NCBI RefSeq assembly: GCF_022701295.1
Contig: NZ_CP033204.1
Location: 3,872,501 to 3,936,500, forward strand
Direction of reading: 5' to 3'
DNA: 64,000 nt
From: Sphingopyxis sp. YF1
Lineage (GTDB): Bacteria > Pseudomonadota > Alphaproteobacteria > Sphingomonadales > Sphingomonadaceae
Of the stretch, positions 33,803 through 41,795 are shown piece after piece. Position 1 is the first letter of the stretch. Each line of letters begins with the position of its first letter. The position numbers were made by a program, and so were the translations under genes. The notes below the pieces were generated by a model. The model saw only the letters and a program-made list of their open reading frames with translations. It did no database searches and was not told the origin of the DNA.

Positions 33803-33813
33803 TGGCCTGCCGG

Positions 33814-34131
33814 TCAGTTGCCGCGCCGGGTCGGGCGGTTCCACACGAGATCATGCGCCTCGCCCTCGCCGGCGAAGAGCTGTGCGAAGATCGGACCGGT
33901 GAAGGTCGGGTCGTCGAGCTTGACCGAGAGATAGGGGCGGTCATCCTGGGTGGATTTCGGCCAAGCGGCGCCAACTTCCGCTTCGCCGATGAAAACGCGG
34001 TGGCTCGGCGCGTTGCCGCTGGCATTGGCGTCGGGGACGATGCGAACCTTTTTCGCCTGCACCGAAAGGGTGATGATCTCGCCCTGATATTCGCCGGAGG
34101 CGGTCTTCGTGAAGCTGCCGATCTTGGTCAT
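33814..34131 (-). CDS. DUF736 protein (copy 2)
   Basis: 105 residues from ATG 34131. Canonical family sequence: TKIGSFTKTASGEYQGEI, SVQAKKVRIVPDANAS, HRVFIGEAEVGAAWPK, YLSVKLDDPTFTGPIFAQL and LVWNRP. Preceded by a GC-rich leader of roughly 200 bp that contains a block almost identical to that of copy 4. An IS5-family element has landed just beyond the leader (34425). Confidence 0.9.
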   Translation of the reverse strand: MTKIGSFTKTASGEYQGEIITLSVQAKKVRIVPDANASGNAPSHRVFIGEAEVGAAWPKSTQDDRPYLSVKLDDPTFTGPIFAQLFAGEGEAHDLVWNRPTRRGN

Positions 34132-34428
34132 GATGCTGTCCTTTCCTTGGGCTCGAGCCGCACCAGCGCGGCCTCGATGCGCATCGGTGGGCAGCAAGGG
34201 GACGGCGCCGCAGCCCGCAGGGCCCGCAGCGCAGCGGAGGACGGCGCGATCCGGCTTTCTTGGCTCGCGAGGAACGGCGGCACGCCGGGGGAAGAAAGTC
34301 GAAGGCGCGCCGTTGCGGCAAGCCGGCCAGCGTCAGCGGTTTGCTGTCAGATCGCGCATGTCGAGAGGCCGTGTTGGTGCGAGACGAAGGGGAAAGGATT
34401 GCCGGAACGGGAAGGAAATGAAGCCTAG
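34132..34428 (-). promoter_or_regulatory. Leader of DUF736 copy 2, sharing conserved blocks with copy 4
   Basis: No ORF. It contains CAGCGGAGGACGGCGC at 34232-34247, identical over 16 bp to 58863-58878 and at nearly the same distance from the start codon (about 100 and 95 nt). Further shared pieces follow in the same order: CCGGCTTT, GCTCGCGAGGA and GGCGCGCCGTTGCG-like. In the transcript the block reads ...CCTCCGCTG, complementary to a Shine-Dalgarno sequence. Confidence 0.5.
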
Positions 34429-35277
34429 GTTGAATCGACATTCAGCACCAGAAGGCGATGGCGGCGAGGTATAGAGTTGCGAGGTAGTTGTGTGGGAGGC
34501 GGTCGTATCGCGTGGCGACGCGGCGTAGCTGTTTGAGCTTGCCGATGGTGCGCTCGATCCGGTTGCGAAGCCTGTAGATGGCAGGGTCGAAATCGCGTCG
34601 GCGTGGCATGCAGACGCGCTGGGGGATGACGGGCCGAGCGCGGCTGGTTTCGACATGGTCGAGGATGGCGTGGCTGTCATAAGCCTTGTCGGCGAGGACA
34701 TGGCGAGCGTCGAGACCGGTCAGCAACGGGATCGCGAGCTTGGCATCGCTGACATGGCCGCCGGTCAGGATGAAGCGCACCGGTCGTCCGAAGGTATCGA
34801 CCGCGATATGCCATTTGGAGGTCAGTCCTCCTCGGGAGCGCCCCAGAGCCTGGTCGCCGAGCCCCCTTTTTGACCCGTCGCCGCTTGGGCATGGGCGCGC
34901 ACGATCGAGCTGTCGATCATCAGATACTCATTGTCCCGATCGCGGGCGAGCGAGGTGAAGATGCCTTCCCACACCCCGGCAGCGGCCCAGCGGGTGAAGC
35001 GCTTGTGAACAGTCTTGTACTTGCCATAGCGCTCCGGCAGGTCCGACCAGCGCGCACCCGACCGCAAAACCCACAAAACACCGTTCACAAACAGGCGGTT
35101 ATCCAATGCTGTGCGGCCAGGATCAGATGCCTTGCCGGGCAGCATCGGCGCGATCCGAACCCACTGCGCCTCGCTCAACTCGTACCGCTTGATACCCATG
35201 ATACCTCCGCAATCTGCGGAAACTCATGAATCAGACACCAACGCTCTTGGGAATCCCTGAATGTCGATACAGCCTAG
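34425..35277 (-). mobile_element. IS5-family (IS427-group) insertion sequence with CTAG target duplication
   Basis: 845-bp element (34429-35273) flanked by CTAG on both sides (34425-34428, 35274-35277). Terminal inverted repeats match: left GTTGAATCGACATTCAG, right (reverse complement) GCTGTATCGACATTCAG, with two mismatches in 17. It contains one transposase in two frames. Intact ends and duplication suggest a fairly recent insertion. Confidence 0.88.
34442..35199 (-). CDS. IS5-family transposase, two frames joined by -1 frameshift
   Basis: The first frame (35199-34822) encodes the DUF4096 N-terminus (YELSEAQWVRIAPMLPG; NRLFVNGVLWVLRSGARW; KTVHKRFTRW; YLMIDSSIVRAHAQAATGQ). The second (to 34442) carries the catalytic end: LGRSRGGLTSKWHI, DAKLAIPLLTG, ADKAYDSHAI, and RNRIERTIGKLKQLRRVATRYDR. 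The overlap holds an A5G5 run (near 34866-34875) consistent with programmed -1 slippage known in this IS group. DDE-type enzyme for the element's own transposition. Confidence 0.88.
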
Positions 35278-35363
35278 GCCTGCGGCGTCGAAGAGTTGAA
35301 CTTGTTGGACTGCGAGTCTGGTGCCGATGCTCCCGATGCCGGGGCGGTGCCTGCGAGACCGCG

Positions 35364-35741
35364 CTATGCCGCGGAGGCAGTGCCAAGTCCGCCGGCGACC
35401 GCCAGCCAGTTTGCCCAGACACCGACGTCGATCAGTAGCCCGAGCAGCCCCGTCATGGCCTGATATCCTGCAAATCCCGCGGGCACGGCGAACAATAGGA
35501 GGACGAGGAAACGGAGGAGAGGTGACTTGGCCGATGCAAAGACCGCCTGCCCCGTCAGAAGGACGATCAGGCCGGTAGCGAAGCCGGCGAACAGCATCGC
35601 GGTGGTTCCATAGCCTTGCGTGTGAACAAAAAGGCCAGCGCCAACCGCCGAATAGATCGGCAGCGCATAGGTGGCGAGCCGGAACAGGAGCCAAATGAAA
35701 TAGAGGGCGGCTGCGCCGCCGAGGATGATCATAAAGGTCAA
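35364..35741 (-). CDS. Polytopic membrane protein of unknown function
   Basis: 125 residues from TTG 35741 (GGGAGG six nt upstream); ATG 35732 is the alternative but is 15 nt from that site. Four hydrophobic helices (ILGGAAALYFIWLLFRLA; MLFAGFATGLIVLLTGQAVF; LLRFLVLLLFAVPAGFAGY; LLGLLIDVGVWANWLAVAGGL). Lies immediately beyond the IS in the transfer region. No family recognised. Confidence 0.65.
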   Translation of the reverse strand: MTFMIILGGAAALYFIWLLFRLATYALPIYSAVGAGLFVHTQGYGTTAMLFAGFATGLIVLLTGQAVFASAKSPLLRFLVLLLFAVPAGFAGYQAMTGLLGLLIDVGVWANWLAVAGGLGTASAA

Positions 35742-35864
35742 AAGCGCCCTCCCGTCGGACGCGCTCGCCACCACCACCACAGCGCATTCTGCTGTCCGAT
35801 CATAGCAGCGGCGCCCCGGAGGCGGAACCGTAACTGGAACCACCTTGGGGGTTTTTCGCCGATG

Positions 35865-36029
35865 TCAGCGACTGAAGGGGTCATATTCGCAGACGATGCA
35901 GCTCGGATCGCCGTCGAACTCATCGAGCGGCATCACGGAATATCCCTGGGCGGTTTCGATCAGGACGATGACCGTCATCATCGTGCGGGCGAGATTCCAG
36001 CCGAGCGATTGGGCGGTGGAAAGCGGCAT
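35865..36029 (-). CDS. Small conserved-looking protein (54 aa)
   Basis: 54 residues from ATG 36029 with GGAG 7 nt upstream: starts MPLSTAQSLGWNLARTMMTV, ends SCIVCEYDPFSR. Good codon bias and a ribosome site support it despite its size. Its leader is homologous to that of DUF736 copy 3, including a hairpin at the same distance from the start codon, suggesting shared regulation. Function unknown. Confidence 0.65.
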   Translation of the reverse strand: MPLSTAQSLGWNLARTMMTVIVLIETAQGYSVMPLDEFDGDPSCIVCEYDPFSR

Positions 36030-36476
36030 ATCGAGGCTCCTGTCCGGGAGCGGGACCTTCCCGCTCGACAGTCGCCCCGCCGGACGGGGACGGGCCGCAA
36101 TCACCGCAGCGAAGCGGAGGCCCAAAGCGCAGCGCAGGGACCCCTCGCGGGTTGATTGAAGGAGGCATCGCCCCGGTCCAAGGATCAGCGGCTATTCGAG
36201 CGAAGGATAGTTTCGCTTCCGCCGGTGCCATTCTGCGAACGGCCCCTCCTTCCGGCTAGACAAGACCTGCTTGCATGCCCACTGTAATCAGGCTCGTTTC
36301 CGCCTCCGAGAGATAGCCCTGATGATGGATGAGAAGCTACGCGCGGCCCATGATTGCTTGTTGCTAAAAGTGACACTGGTGAAATCTTCGATCGTCTGCC
36401 GATAAAGGGGGTACCGGTCCGAGGATTTGAAGCAGGCGATGGACTTCAATGAAAATGCCTAGTTCCAAGATTGACC
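36030..36476 (-). promoter_or_regulatory. Leader of the 54-aa gene; otherwise no gene
   Basis: No ORF of note. 36048-36066 is an 8-bp hairpin (GAGCGGGA-cct-TCCCGCTC) 19 nt upstream of ATG 36029. GGGCCGCAA at 36092-36100 and GGGTTGA at 36149-36155 recur in the same order upstream of DUF736 copy 3. AGCGGAGG (about 36113-36120) is shared with the leaders of copies 2 and 4. The remainder up to 36476 shows nothing recognisable and has lower GC. Confidence 0.5.
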
Positions 36477-38048
36477 ATGGGCGGTGACGCTTCCGATTTG
36501 GCTCGCTGGATAAAGGCATTTCGTGCGCAGCTCTCGCTCGCGGACGACGAGAAGGTCCTTCGGGCGGTCTGGAGCGTGAATGCTATTCAAAGTGGCGACG
36601 CAAATGTAGATGGCGCGCTGCTGTGGGATGTCCCGAAAGATCTCGAGCCCGGAAAGATGTTCTCGAAGCGGTCGATATATCCGTGGGAACTCGACACTCT
36701 CGCCAACGAGCTCCTGACGATCCCGAAGCATGATTTCTATCGAACGTTCAATTGTCGGAGCTGGCGGTCGCTGGCGGATATTGTGAACCTGCTACGCAAC
36801 ATAGAGAATGCCGAATATGGTGCACGCCGCCATGTGACCAGCATGTACGTCGAAATGGGCCGCATCGCCGCCCGTCAGTTTGACTGGCAACGCGGCTTCT
36901 TCAACGTCCCGGATTTGTATCGTAGTGCGTTCATCTATGGCCAGGGAGCCTGCGCTCAACATCTGGCGGACACCTACGGCCTCAATATCAACGACCTTAC
37001 TTTCACCGGATATGCGCTGATGGCGATGTACGTCGATGCGCCTGAGTGCGCGCCGATGGGCGATTTAAGCGAGCTCGCGCATTTTGGGCTACCGATCGCG
37101 AGTTTCCAGAAGGTATTGTCGCGCATCTCGTTACCCATCGACGACATTCGTGCTAAAGCGAGCCGGTTGCGGCAACCCGAACAGCAGACCGCGTACCGAC
37201 CGAGCATATTGCGCCGTTACCCGTGCGTCGTCTTCGGAAGGAAGCGAAATCGAATGATCGCGCCGATTCCAGACCTTATTGCTTATCGCCTGACGGCGGG
37301 CCTATTCTTCGACATTGTCGGGGGAACCGGTTCGGTGAGGAATGACTGCGGAAAGCACTTCGAAGCCTATTCGCTCTCGCTGCTATCGAAAATGCTTCCA
37401 GAAGCGCGCTTCGAGCCGGAATGGCGATACAAAGTCGGCCGCAACCATAGGGATACGTCCGACATCATCCTCTTCGACGGGTTAGGCAATGTCCTGCTCG
37501 CTATCGAGTGTAAGGCGAGGTGGATGGGCGCCGAGGTCCGTTTTGGGGAAAAGCCGAATGTCGAGAAAGATTATGATGAGATCATCAGTGGCGTGTACCA
37601 AGCTTGGCGCTTCTTCTCGGATTGTCGGCGCGGCCTGACGGGACGCTCGGCATCGCCAAAGGCGATAGGACTGGTGCTGGCTCTCGACGAGTGGTTCGCG
37701 GCCCGCAGCGCCGCCCTCGATCGCGTGATCGCCGAGGCGCATGCCCGTGCAGATGCCAATGGCGATATTCTGGCCGAGGATCGCAGGCCCATTGCCTTTT
37801 GTTCGATCCATGAGTTGGAGACTGTCCTGAAGACTGCAACCGAGGAATCGCTTCTGGGCGCTCTCGATGACCTGGCAAGCAAGCCGAAAGGATGGATTTT
37901 CTCTTCGCTCCATTCTGATTTTGATGCCCCCAAAACCAGCTGCAAGCCATACCCGTTCCACGCAGATCTCTTCGAAATGCTACCTTGGTATCAACGGATC
38001 AGTATGGCGGCAGAGGACGGCAGAGGATGGCGAGGGCACAGCGAATAG
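36477..38048 (+). CDS. PD-(D/E)XK-type nuclease-like protein (putative defence)
   Basis: 523 residues from ATG 36477 (a TTG two codons earlier is possible; no strong ribosome site). The middle-to-C-terminal part shows a restriction-endonuclease-like core: Glu near GKHFEAYSLSLL, then Asp329 in DTSDIILFDGLGN and E344-x-K346 in VLLAIECKARW, the classic D...ExK spacing. The N-terminal 280 residues are unrecognised, mostly helical and may be a sensor. Composition is less GC-rich than the transfer genes, suggesting separate acquisition. Convergent with the HEPN-motif gene at 38094, 45 bp apart. Confidence 0.65.
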   Translation: MGGDASDLARWIKAFRAQLSLADDEKVLRAVWSVNAIQSGDANVDGALLWDVPKDLEPGKMFSKRSIYPWELDTLANELLTIPKHDFYRTFNCRSWRSLADIVNLLRNIENAEYGARRHVTSMYVEMGRIAARQFDWQRGFFNVPDLYRSAFIYGQGACAQHLADTYGLNINDLTFTGYALMAMYVDAPECAPMGDLSELAHFGLPIASFQKVLSRISLPIDDIRAKASRLRQPEQQTAYRPSILRRYPCVVFGRKRNRMIAPIPDLIAYRLTAGLFFDIVGGTGSVRNDCGKHFEAYSLSLLSKMLPEARFEPEWRYKVGRNHRDTSDIILFDGLGNVLLAIECKARWMGAEVRFGEKPNVEKDYDEIISGVYQAWRFFSDCRRGLTGRSASPKAIGLVLALDEWFAARSAALDRVIAEAHARADANGDILAEDRRPIAFCSIHELETVLKTATEESLLGALDDLASKPKGWIFSSLHSDFDAPKTSCKPYPFHADLFEMLPWYQRISMAAEDGRGWRGHSE

Positions 38049-38093
38049 TCTCGGGGTGCAGGCCGGAGGCCGACCTTAGCAACGTGACTTATC

Positions 38094-39017
38094 TCAGCCC
38101 GACGGGAATGCCGCTTGAAGTTGCTCCAGCGTCGCCTTTCGTTGGTAGGCCCCGCAGCCATCTGCGAACGGACATCGAAATTCTCCTTCCTCTTCGAACC
38201 AGTTCGCGGAGAGGCAGGTGCCATTGTGGAAATCGATCGGCTGCGCTGCATCAAGCAGCCGCATCAGCATTCGTCCCTTTGTCATCCCGCACATTTGGGT
38301 GACACTCCCAGCGACGATGGTGCTGTTCAGCTCGTGGAACACGGTTCCTATGAAAACATTCACAGCGTCACGCTTGTCGCGCAGCCAGCCAAAGATGTCT
38401 TCGATCGGTTCCGTCCGCTCACCATTCCAGAAGCTGGAGTGGAAATATCGGACCAGTCCGGTGTCATTGTCGGTCGAACAACTACCGACGTCCCGGTGCG
38501 TCAGCTCGTCGCGAATGTTGCGAAGCTCGCCGTACCAGTCAGCGGCCCTGATAAGGATCTTCAGCCGCTCGGGGAATGACCCTGTGAACTTGTCGACATC
38601 CTTGAAAAGGCCCCGGGTCGACTTTCGGAATCGCGTCGTGGTTGGTCCGTAAATGATGTGCAGCATCTCGGCCGTGCAATCGATGACCGAATAGAGCTCG
38701 GTTATCACGCCCTCGAGGACGGCAGCCAGATTGCGAGCATTGTTGGCCGGCGTGAAGCCCTGTTCTTCGAGCTCCGCCTCGTCGCCGTCGAGCGCAGGTA
38801 AAAGATTCTCGCTGATCGAAAGGAGTGTCAGGGCCTTGTGGAAATGGTTTTCCACGCCGGCGAGCACGCGCTGCTCACGCGCCCGGAATTTATAGGTTGT
38901 CGGCCATAAGGTGCGAAACCTGTCGACTTGGCCCCACCGCTCGGGTGCGTACATTCTCACGGCATCGGCTAGCTTGGGCATGAATGCTGAATACCCGTTC
39001 GCGCGATCGTTGGACAT
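38094..39017 (-). CDS. HEPN-motif protein of unknown function
   Basis: 307 residues from ATG 39017. Helical; contains GELRNIRDELTHRDVG with the Rx4H motif R169-H174, preceded by helices ITELYSVIDCTAEMLHIIYG characteristic of HEPN folds. The C-terminus has a Cys/His-containing patch (FRCPFADGCGAYQ) that could bind a metal. Downstream of DUF736 copy 3 across a hairpin (39041-39071) and convergent with the PD-(D/E)XK gene, so the two may form one defence locus. No exact family known to me. Confidence 0.65.
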   Translation of the reverse strand: MSNDRANGYSAFMPKLADAVRMYAPERWGQVDRFRTLWPTTYKFRAREQRVLAGVENHFHKALTLLSISENLLPALDGDEAELEEQGFTPANNARNLAAVLEGVITELYSVIDCTAEMLHIIYGPTTTRFRKSTRGLFKDVDKFTGSFPERLKILIRAADWYGELRNIRDELTHRDVGSCSTDNDTGLVRYFHSSFWNGERTEPIEDIFGWLRDKRDAVNVFIGTVFHELNSTIVAGSVTQMCGMTKGRMLMRLLDAAQPIDFHNGTCLSANWFEEEGEFRCPFADGCGAYQRKATLEQLQAAFPSG

Positions 39018-39040
39018 CTGCAATTTCCGGCGCCGGGCCC

Positions 39041-39071
39041 ACCCGGTGGGCGGACCCGGTTCCCACCGGGT
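39041..39071 (-). terminator. Hairpin between DUF736 copy 3 and the HEPN gene
   Basis: 10-bp perfect arms ACCCGGTGGG/CCCACCGGGT with an 11-nt loop, touching the DUF736 stop codon. No T-run; it may limit read-through or protect the 3' end. Confidence 0.4.
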
Positions 39072-39388
39072 CAGCTCGGGGGGTTCCAGATCAGGACCTT
39101 TCTAGTTGCGTCGTCGCCCGGCGCGTTCGCGATGTTGCAGAAGATCTGACCGAGCTCGGGGGCCGAGAGCGACACCGAAACATATTCGGTGCCTGTCTGC
39201 GAAGTTTTCACCCAGCCAGCGCCGAGTTCGTAGCCATTCTTGCGACTGATGACTCGGTAATCGGGTTCGGCGTCTTTCACCTTGCGTCCGTTCGGGACGA
39301 TTGCGATCGGCGCGGTGACCATGAGGGTCGCAAGCGTGCCTTCGAAGCTGCCGTCATCCTTGACGGTGAGATTTGCGATGCTTGACAT
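39071..39388 (-). CDS. DUF736 protein (copy 3)
   Basis: 105 residues from ATG 39388: SIANLTVKDDGSFEGTLATL, VPNGRKVKDAEPDYRVISRK, YELGAGWVKTSQTG, YVSVSLSAPELGQIFCNIA and VLIWNPP. Closest in style to copy 4 (58445). AAGGAG ribosome site, with a conserved hairpin 20 nt upstream. Next to, and possibly co-transcribed with, the HEPN gene. Confidence 0.9.
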   Translation of the reverse strand: MSSIANLTVKDDGSFEGTLATLMVTAPIAIVPNGRKVKDAEPDYRVISRKNGYELGAGWVKTSQTGTEYVSVSLSAPELGQIFCNIANAPGDDATRKVLIWNPPS

Positions 39389-39825
39389 TTGAAGTCTCCT
39401 TGGTTGTTCGGGGACCTTCCCCGATGTCGCCAGAAGGAGGGGCCGCAAGCCGCCGTCACCGAGCGGCACGCGAGGGCAAACCCCCACAGGGGGTTGACGG
39501 CACTAGGCGGAGCGAGACCCGCATCGCGGCGAAAACAGCGGGAGGGATTCGAGCAAAGAGGATTCTGCCACCGGCCAGCGTATTCGTTACGGCGGTGCGG
39601 GGCCGTCGAGGGACAAAGGGGTGCTCCTTGTTTCGCGCTGCCTGCTCCGCTTCGAACGGCGCCATGGACCGGCGACCGCCGAGTGCTCAGTATGGGTCAC
39701 ATAGCGCAACCAGCGGCGTCGTGCTGTGCTATCCCCGGAGACAAGTCACATGCCAGCGATCAGCCCCTCGAAGGCCACCCGTATGGAAAGCGTGTCACGT
39801 TGCCTTCCCAACGCGGCGCTTGGCA
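39389..39825 (-). promoter_or_regulatory. Leader of DUF736 copy 3; rest without recognised gene
   Basis: 39408-39424 is a 7-bp hairpin (TCGGGGA-cct-TCCCCGA) 20 nt upstream of the ATG, matching the hairpin before the 54-aa gene in sequence, loop and position. GGGCCGCAA (39440-39448) and GGGTTGA (39491-39497, part of a CCCCC/GGGGG hairpin) follow as in that leader. From about 39520 to 39825 I see no gene or structure. Confidence 0.5.
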
Positions 39826-40419
39826 TCATATTATGTTCGTCGGGCGAACCCAATCCAGAACCCGGTCCCAGTGAAGGACCCGGATACCTTGAGAATAATA
39901 GAGGCGATCGGTGCGCATCTTTAGCGCCGATTGAGCCAACTCTACGTCGCTCGCCCGTGCCGGCGAGCGCAAGATCCTGTCTTTGGAGCCGATAATTATC
40001 CCGCCGGGACGAATATTTTTGCGGTCCATCACCCCGAACCGCGTGCGAGCGCTGTCGCTGCCGACTGCCTCGTCGAGATAGTGGAGAAGCTGATTTTCGG
40101 CCTTTACGAAATCGGGGGTCGGTCGACAGCGATTTTTGTTCTCGTCATATTCGAACAGGAAGCATTGTGGCGCTTTCAGTTCCCAGAAGTAGGCGACCCG
40201 TTCAACGTCACCAGTATCGGTCAACACGTCGGCGGCGACGACTAAGTCGGCATCTCCGGCGAAACTGCGGACCTCAATGAATCTCACTGTGCTGAGAAGG
40301 GTTTGCCGGATCAGCAGGTTTTCGGCGTGCTCGAGATAGGGTCGGCATTCTAGTTCGCGTCTGGCGTTGCCTCGCACCAATGCCTCGAAGGCAGCAAATT
40401 CCGCAGCATCGAGCGCCAT
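39826..40419 (-). CDS. Shedu-like (DUF4263-type) nuclease
   Basis: 197 residues. Nuclease-like core: Asp58 in FAGDADLVVAADV, then E80-x-K82 in AYFWELKAPQ, followed by FVKAENQLLHYLDEAV and RPGGIIIGSKDRI. The order ExK - AxxQLxxY - GxxIIG is that of the Shedu SduA/DUF4263 catalytic domain. Short, with only about 40 residues before the core. It lies one base past the stop of a Fic gene in the same operon. Shedu nucleases are anti-phage effectors; pairing with Fic is not a standard arrangement known to me. Confidence 0.65.
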   Translation of the reverse strand: MALDAAEFAAFEALVRGNARRELECRPYLEHAENLLIRQTLLSTVRFIEVRSFAGDADLVVAADVLTDTGDVERVAYFWELKAPQCFLFEYDENKNRCRPTPDFVKAENQLLHYLDEAVGSDSARTRFGVMDRKNIRPGGIIIGSKDRILRSPARASDVELAQSALKMRTDRLYYSQGIRVLHWDRVLDWVRPTNII

Positions 40420-40420
40420 G

Positions 40421-41710
40421 TCAGTGCGCTCCCTGTATGTGCCGCGATACGAGCATGTCGATTATATCGTTGGCCCAGAACTCGGTCAGATCGTCACCTT
40501 TGCGAACGACATATAGTGTTCCGCTCAGCGACCAGTTGATCGGCAGTCCATATTGCCGTTGCAACGCGACCGAGGGCTGTTCGAGAGTGACGGCGCCATT
40601 GGGCTCCAGCCACAAGGCTGCGCCGTCACGCACCTCGAACGTCCGCGGCCGGGCGATCGTCCCGCGTTCGGAAGCCCGCAGACTAACCGTAGCGCGTTCA
40701 CCCGGCATCGCTAGTAGTCCCGGGAATGGCTGGCCGAAGCGCGACGTCAGCGTCTCTGCTTCGACCAGCGCTGCGGCCGACGTCACATACAGAAGGAAAT
40801 AGTCACCGATCGACCATGACCGAAACGCGATGTCGACCCCTCCGAAAAGCTGTTGCCGGACTGCCGGAGGCAGCGGTTCAATGCGACGAGCAACAATTTT
40901 GGCGAGTTGATCTTCCTCCCTTTCGGAGAGGGCCGGCAAGCTCCGTAGTTGGCGGAATAGCAGTTCCTCGATCAGGTTGCCTAGCGGTGCTAGGTTGGCC
41001 TCGCCGGTTCGCTGATAGCTCAGATCGGCGGTCGTCAGCGTGTCGAAGAAGTCTTCGCGCCGCTCCTTGAGCTGCTCAACGAGTATTGGCGTACCGGGAA
41101 GCAGCATCTCGAATTTCAAATTGAGAATGAGGTAGCAAAGGGCCCGGGCTGTACGCCCGTTTGCGTCGATGAACGGATGGATCCAGTTCAGCCGCCAGAG
41201 CGCATAGGCAGAGAGAGCGATCGCTTCGACATCTGACCAGCTAGCGGCCAGATCGTCGCAGAGCGCTTGCACGGCAGCCGCCACTTCGTCCGGCGGCACG
41301 GGGCGATGTTCGCTGCCGAGCATCTCGACGTCGACAGTCCGATAGGCGCCAAACGCCGGGTTCCGTCCGCTGCCGAGCACCGCGTGGAGTTGGCACACAA
41401 GGTCGGGCGTTATGGGCACTTCTTCACCTGCCGCGCGGCGTTCCGCCAAGTTCTGAATGAAACGATATTGGCGCGCCAGCCCGCCAATCTCTTCGGGAAG
41501 CGACGGCTTGTCCTCACCGACTATAACGCTACCGCGAACCTCCCGGGAGACGCGGGGCATCGCGATGGTGACGGTCCCCCGGTGAATCGCATGGCCTGAG
41601 ATATTCTCATTGCCGATGACGAAGCTGATTTCCTGTTCGCGCTTTTCCTGGTCTGTTGCCGGATGGGCGCGCGAGATATCGAGCAGTTTGTCGAGACTGA
41701 TGTCGGTCAT
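40421..41710 (-). CDS. Fic-domain protein (putative AMP-transferase)
   Basis: 429 residues. Fic core with the full active-site motif HPFIDANGRTAR (178-189; His178 nucleophile-activating, Asp182, Asn184, Arg186, Arg189) after LSAYALWRLNWI, and the flap region GAYRTVDVEMLGSEHRP. The usual N-terminal inhibitory (S/T)xxxE(G/N) helix is represented at best by GSVIVGEDKP (60-69), which is not a clean match. C-terminal winged-helix-like region (about 230-300) and an extra beta-rich domain (300-429). Such proteins transfer AMP to a target protein. Its operon partner is the Shedu-like nuclease. Confidence 0.85.
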   Translation of the reverse strand: MTDISLDKLLDISRAHPATDQEKREQEISFVIGNENISGHAIHRGTVTIAMPRVSREVRGSVIVGEDKPSLPEEIGGLARQYRFIQNLAERRAAGEEVPITPDLVCQLHAVLGSGRNPAFGAYRTVDVEMLGSEHRPVPPDEVAAAVQALCDDLAASWSDVEAIALSAYALWRLNWIHPFIDANGRTARALCYLILNLKFEMLLPGTPILVEQLKERREDFFDTLTTADLSYQRTGEANLAPLGNLIEELLFRQLRSLPALSEREEDQLAKIVARRIEPLPPAVRQQLFGGVDIAFRSWSIGDYFLLYVTSAAALVEAETLTSRFGQPFPGLLAMPGERATVSLRASERGTIARPRTFEVRDGAALWLEPNGAVTLEQPSVALQRQYGLPINWSLSGTLYVVRKGDDLTEFWANDIIDMLVSRHIQGAH

Positions 41711-41795
41711 AGGGTCCGGATAGTCTGATTGCCGGGGTCGCCGCTAGGCCGAATTTACTGGCTGGCCGGGACGACGGTTCGCCGCTCCATATCTC

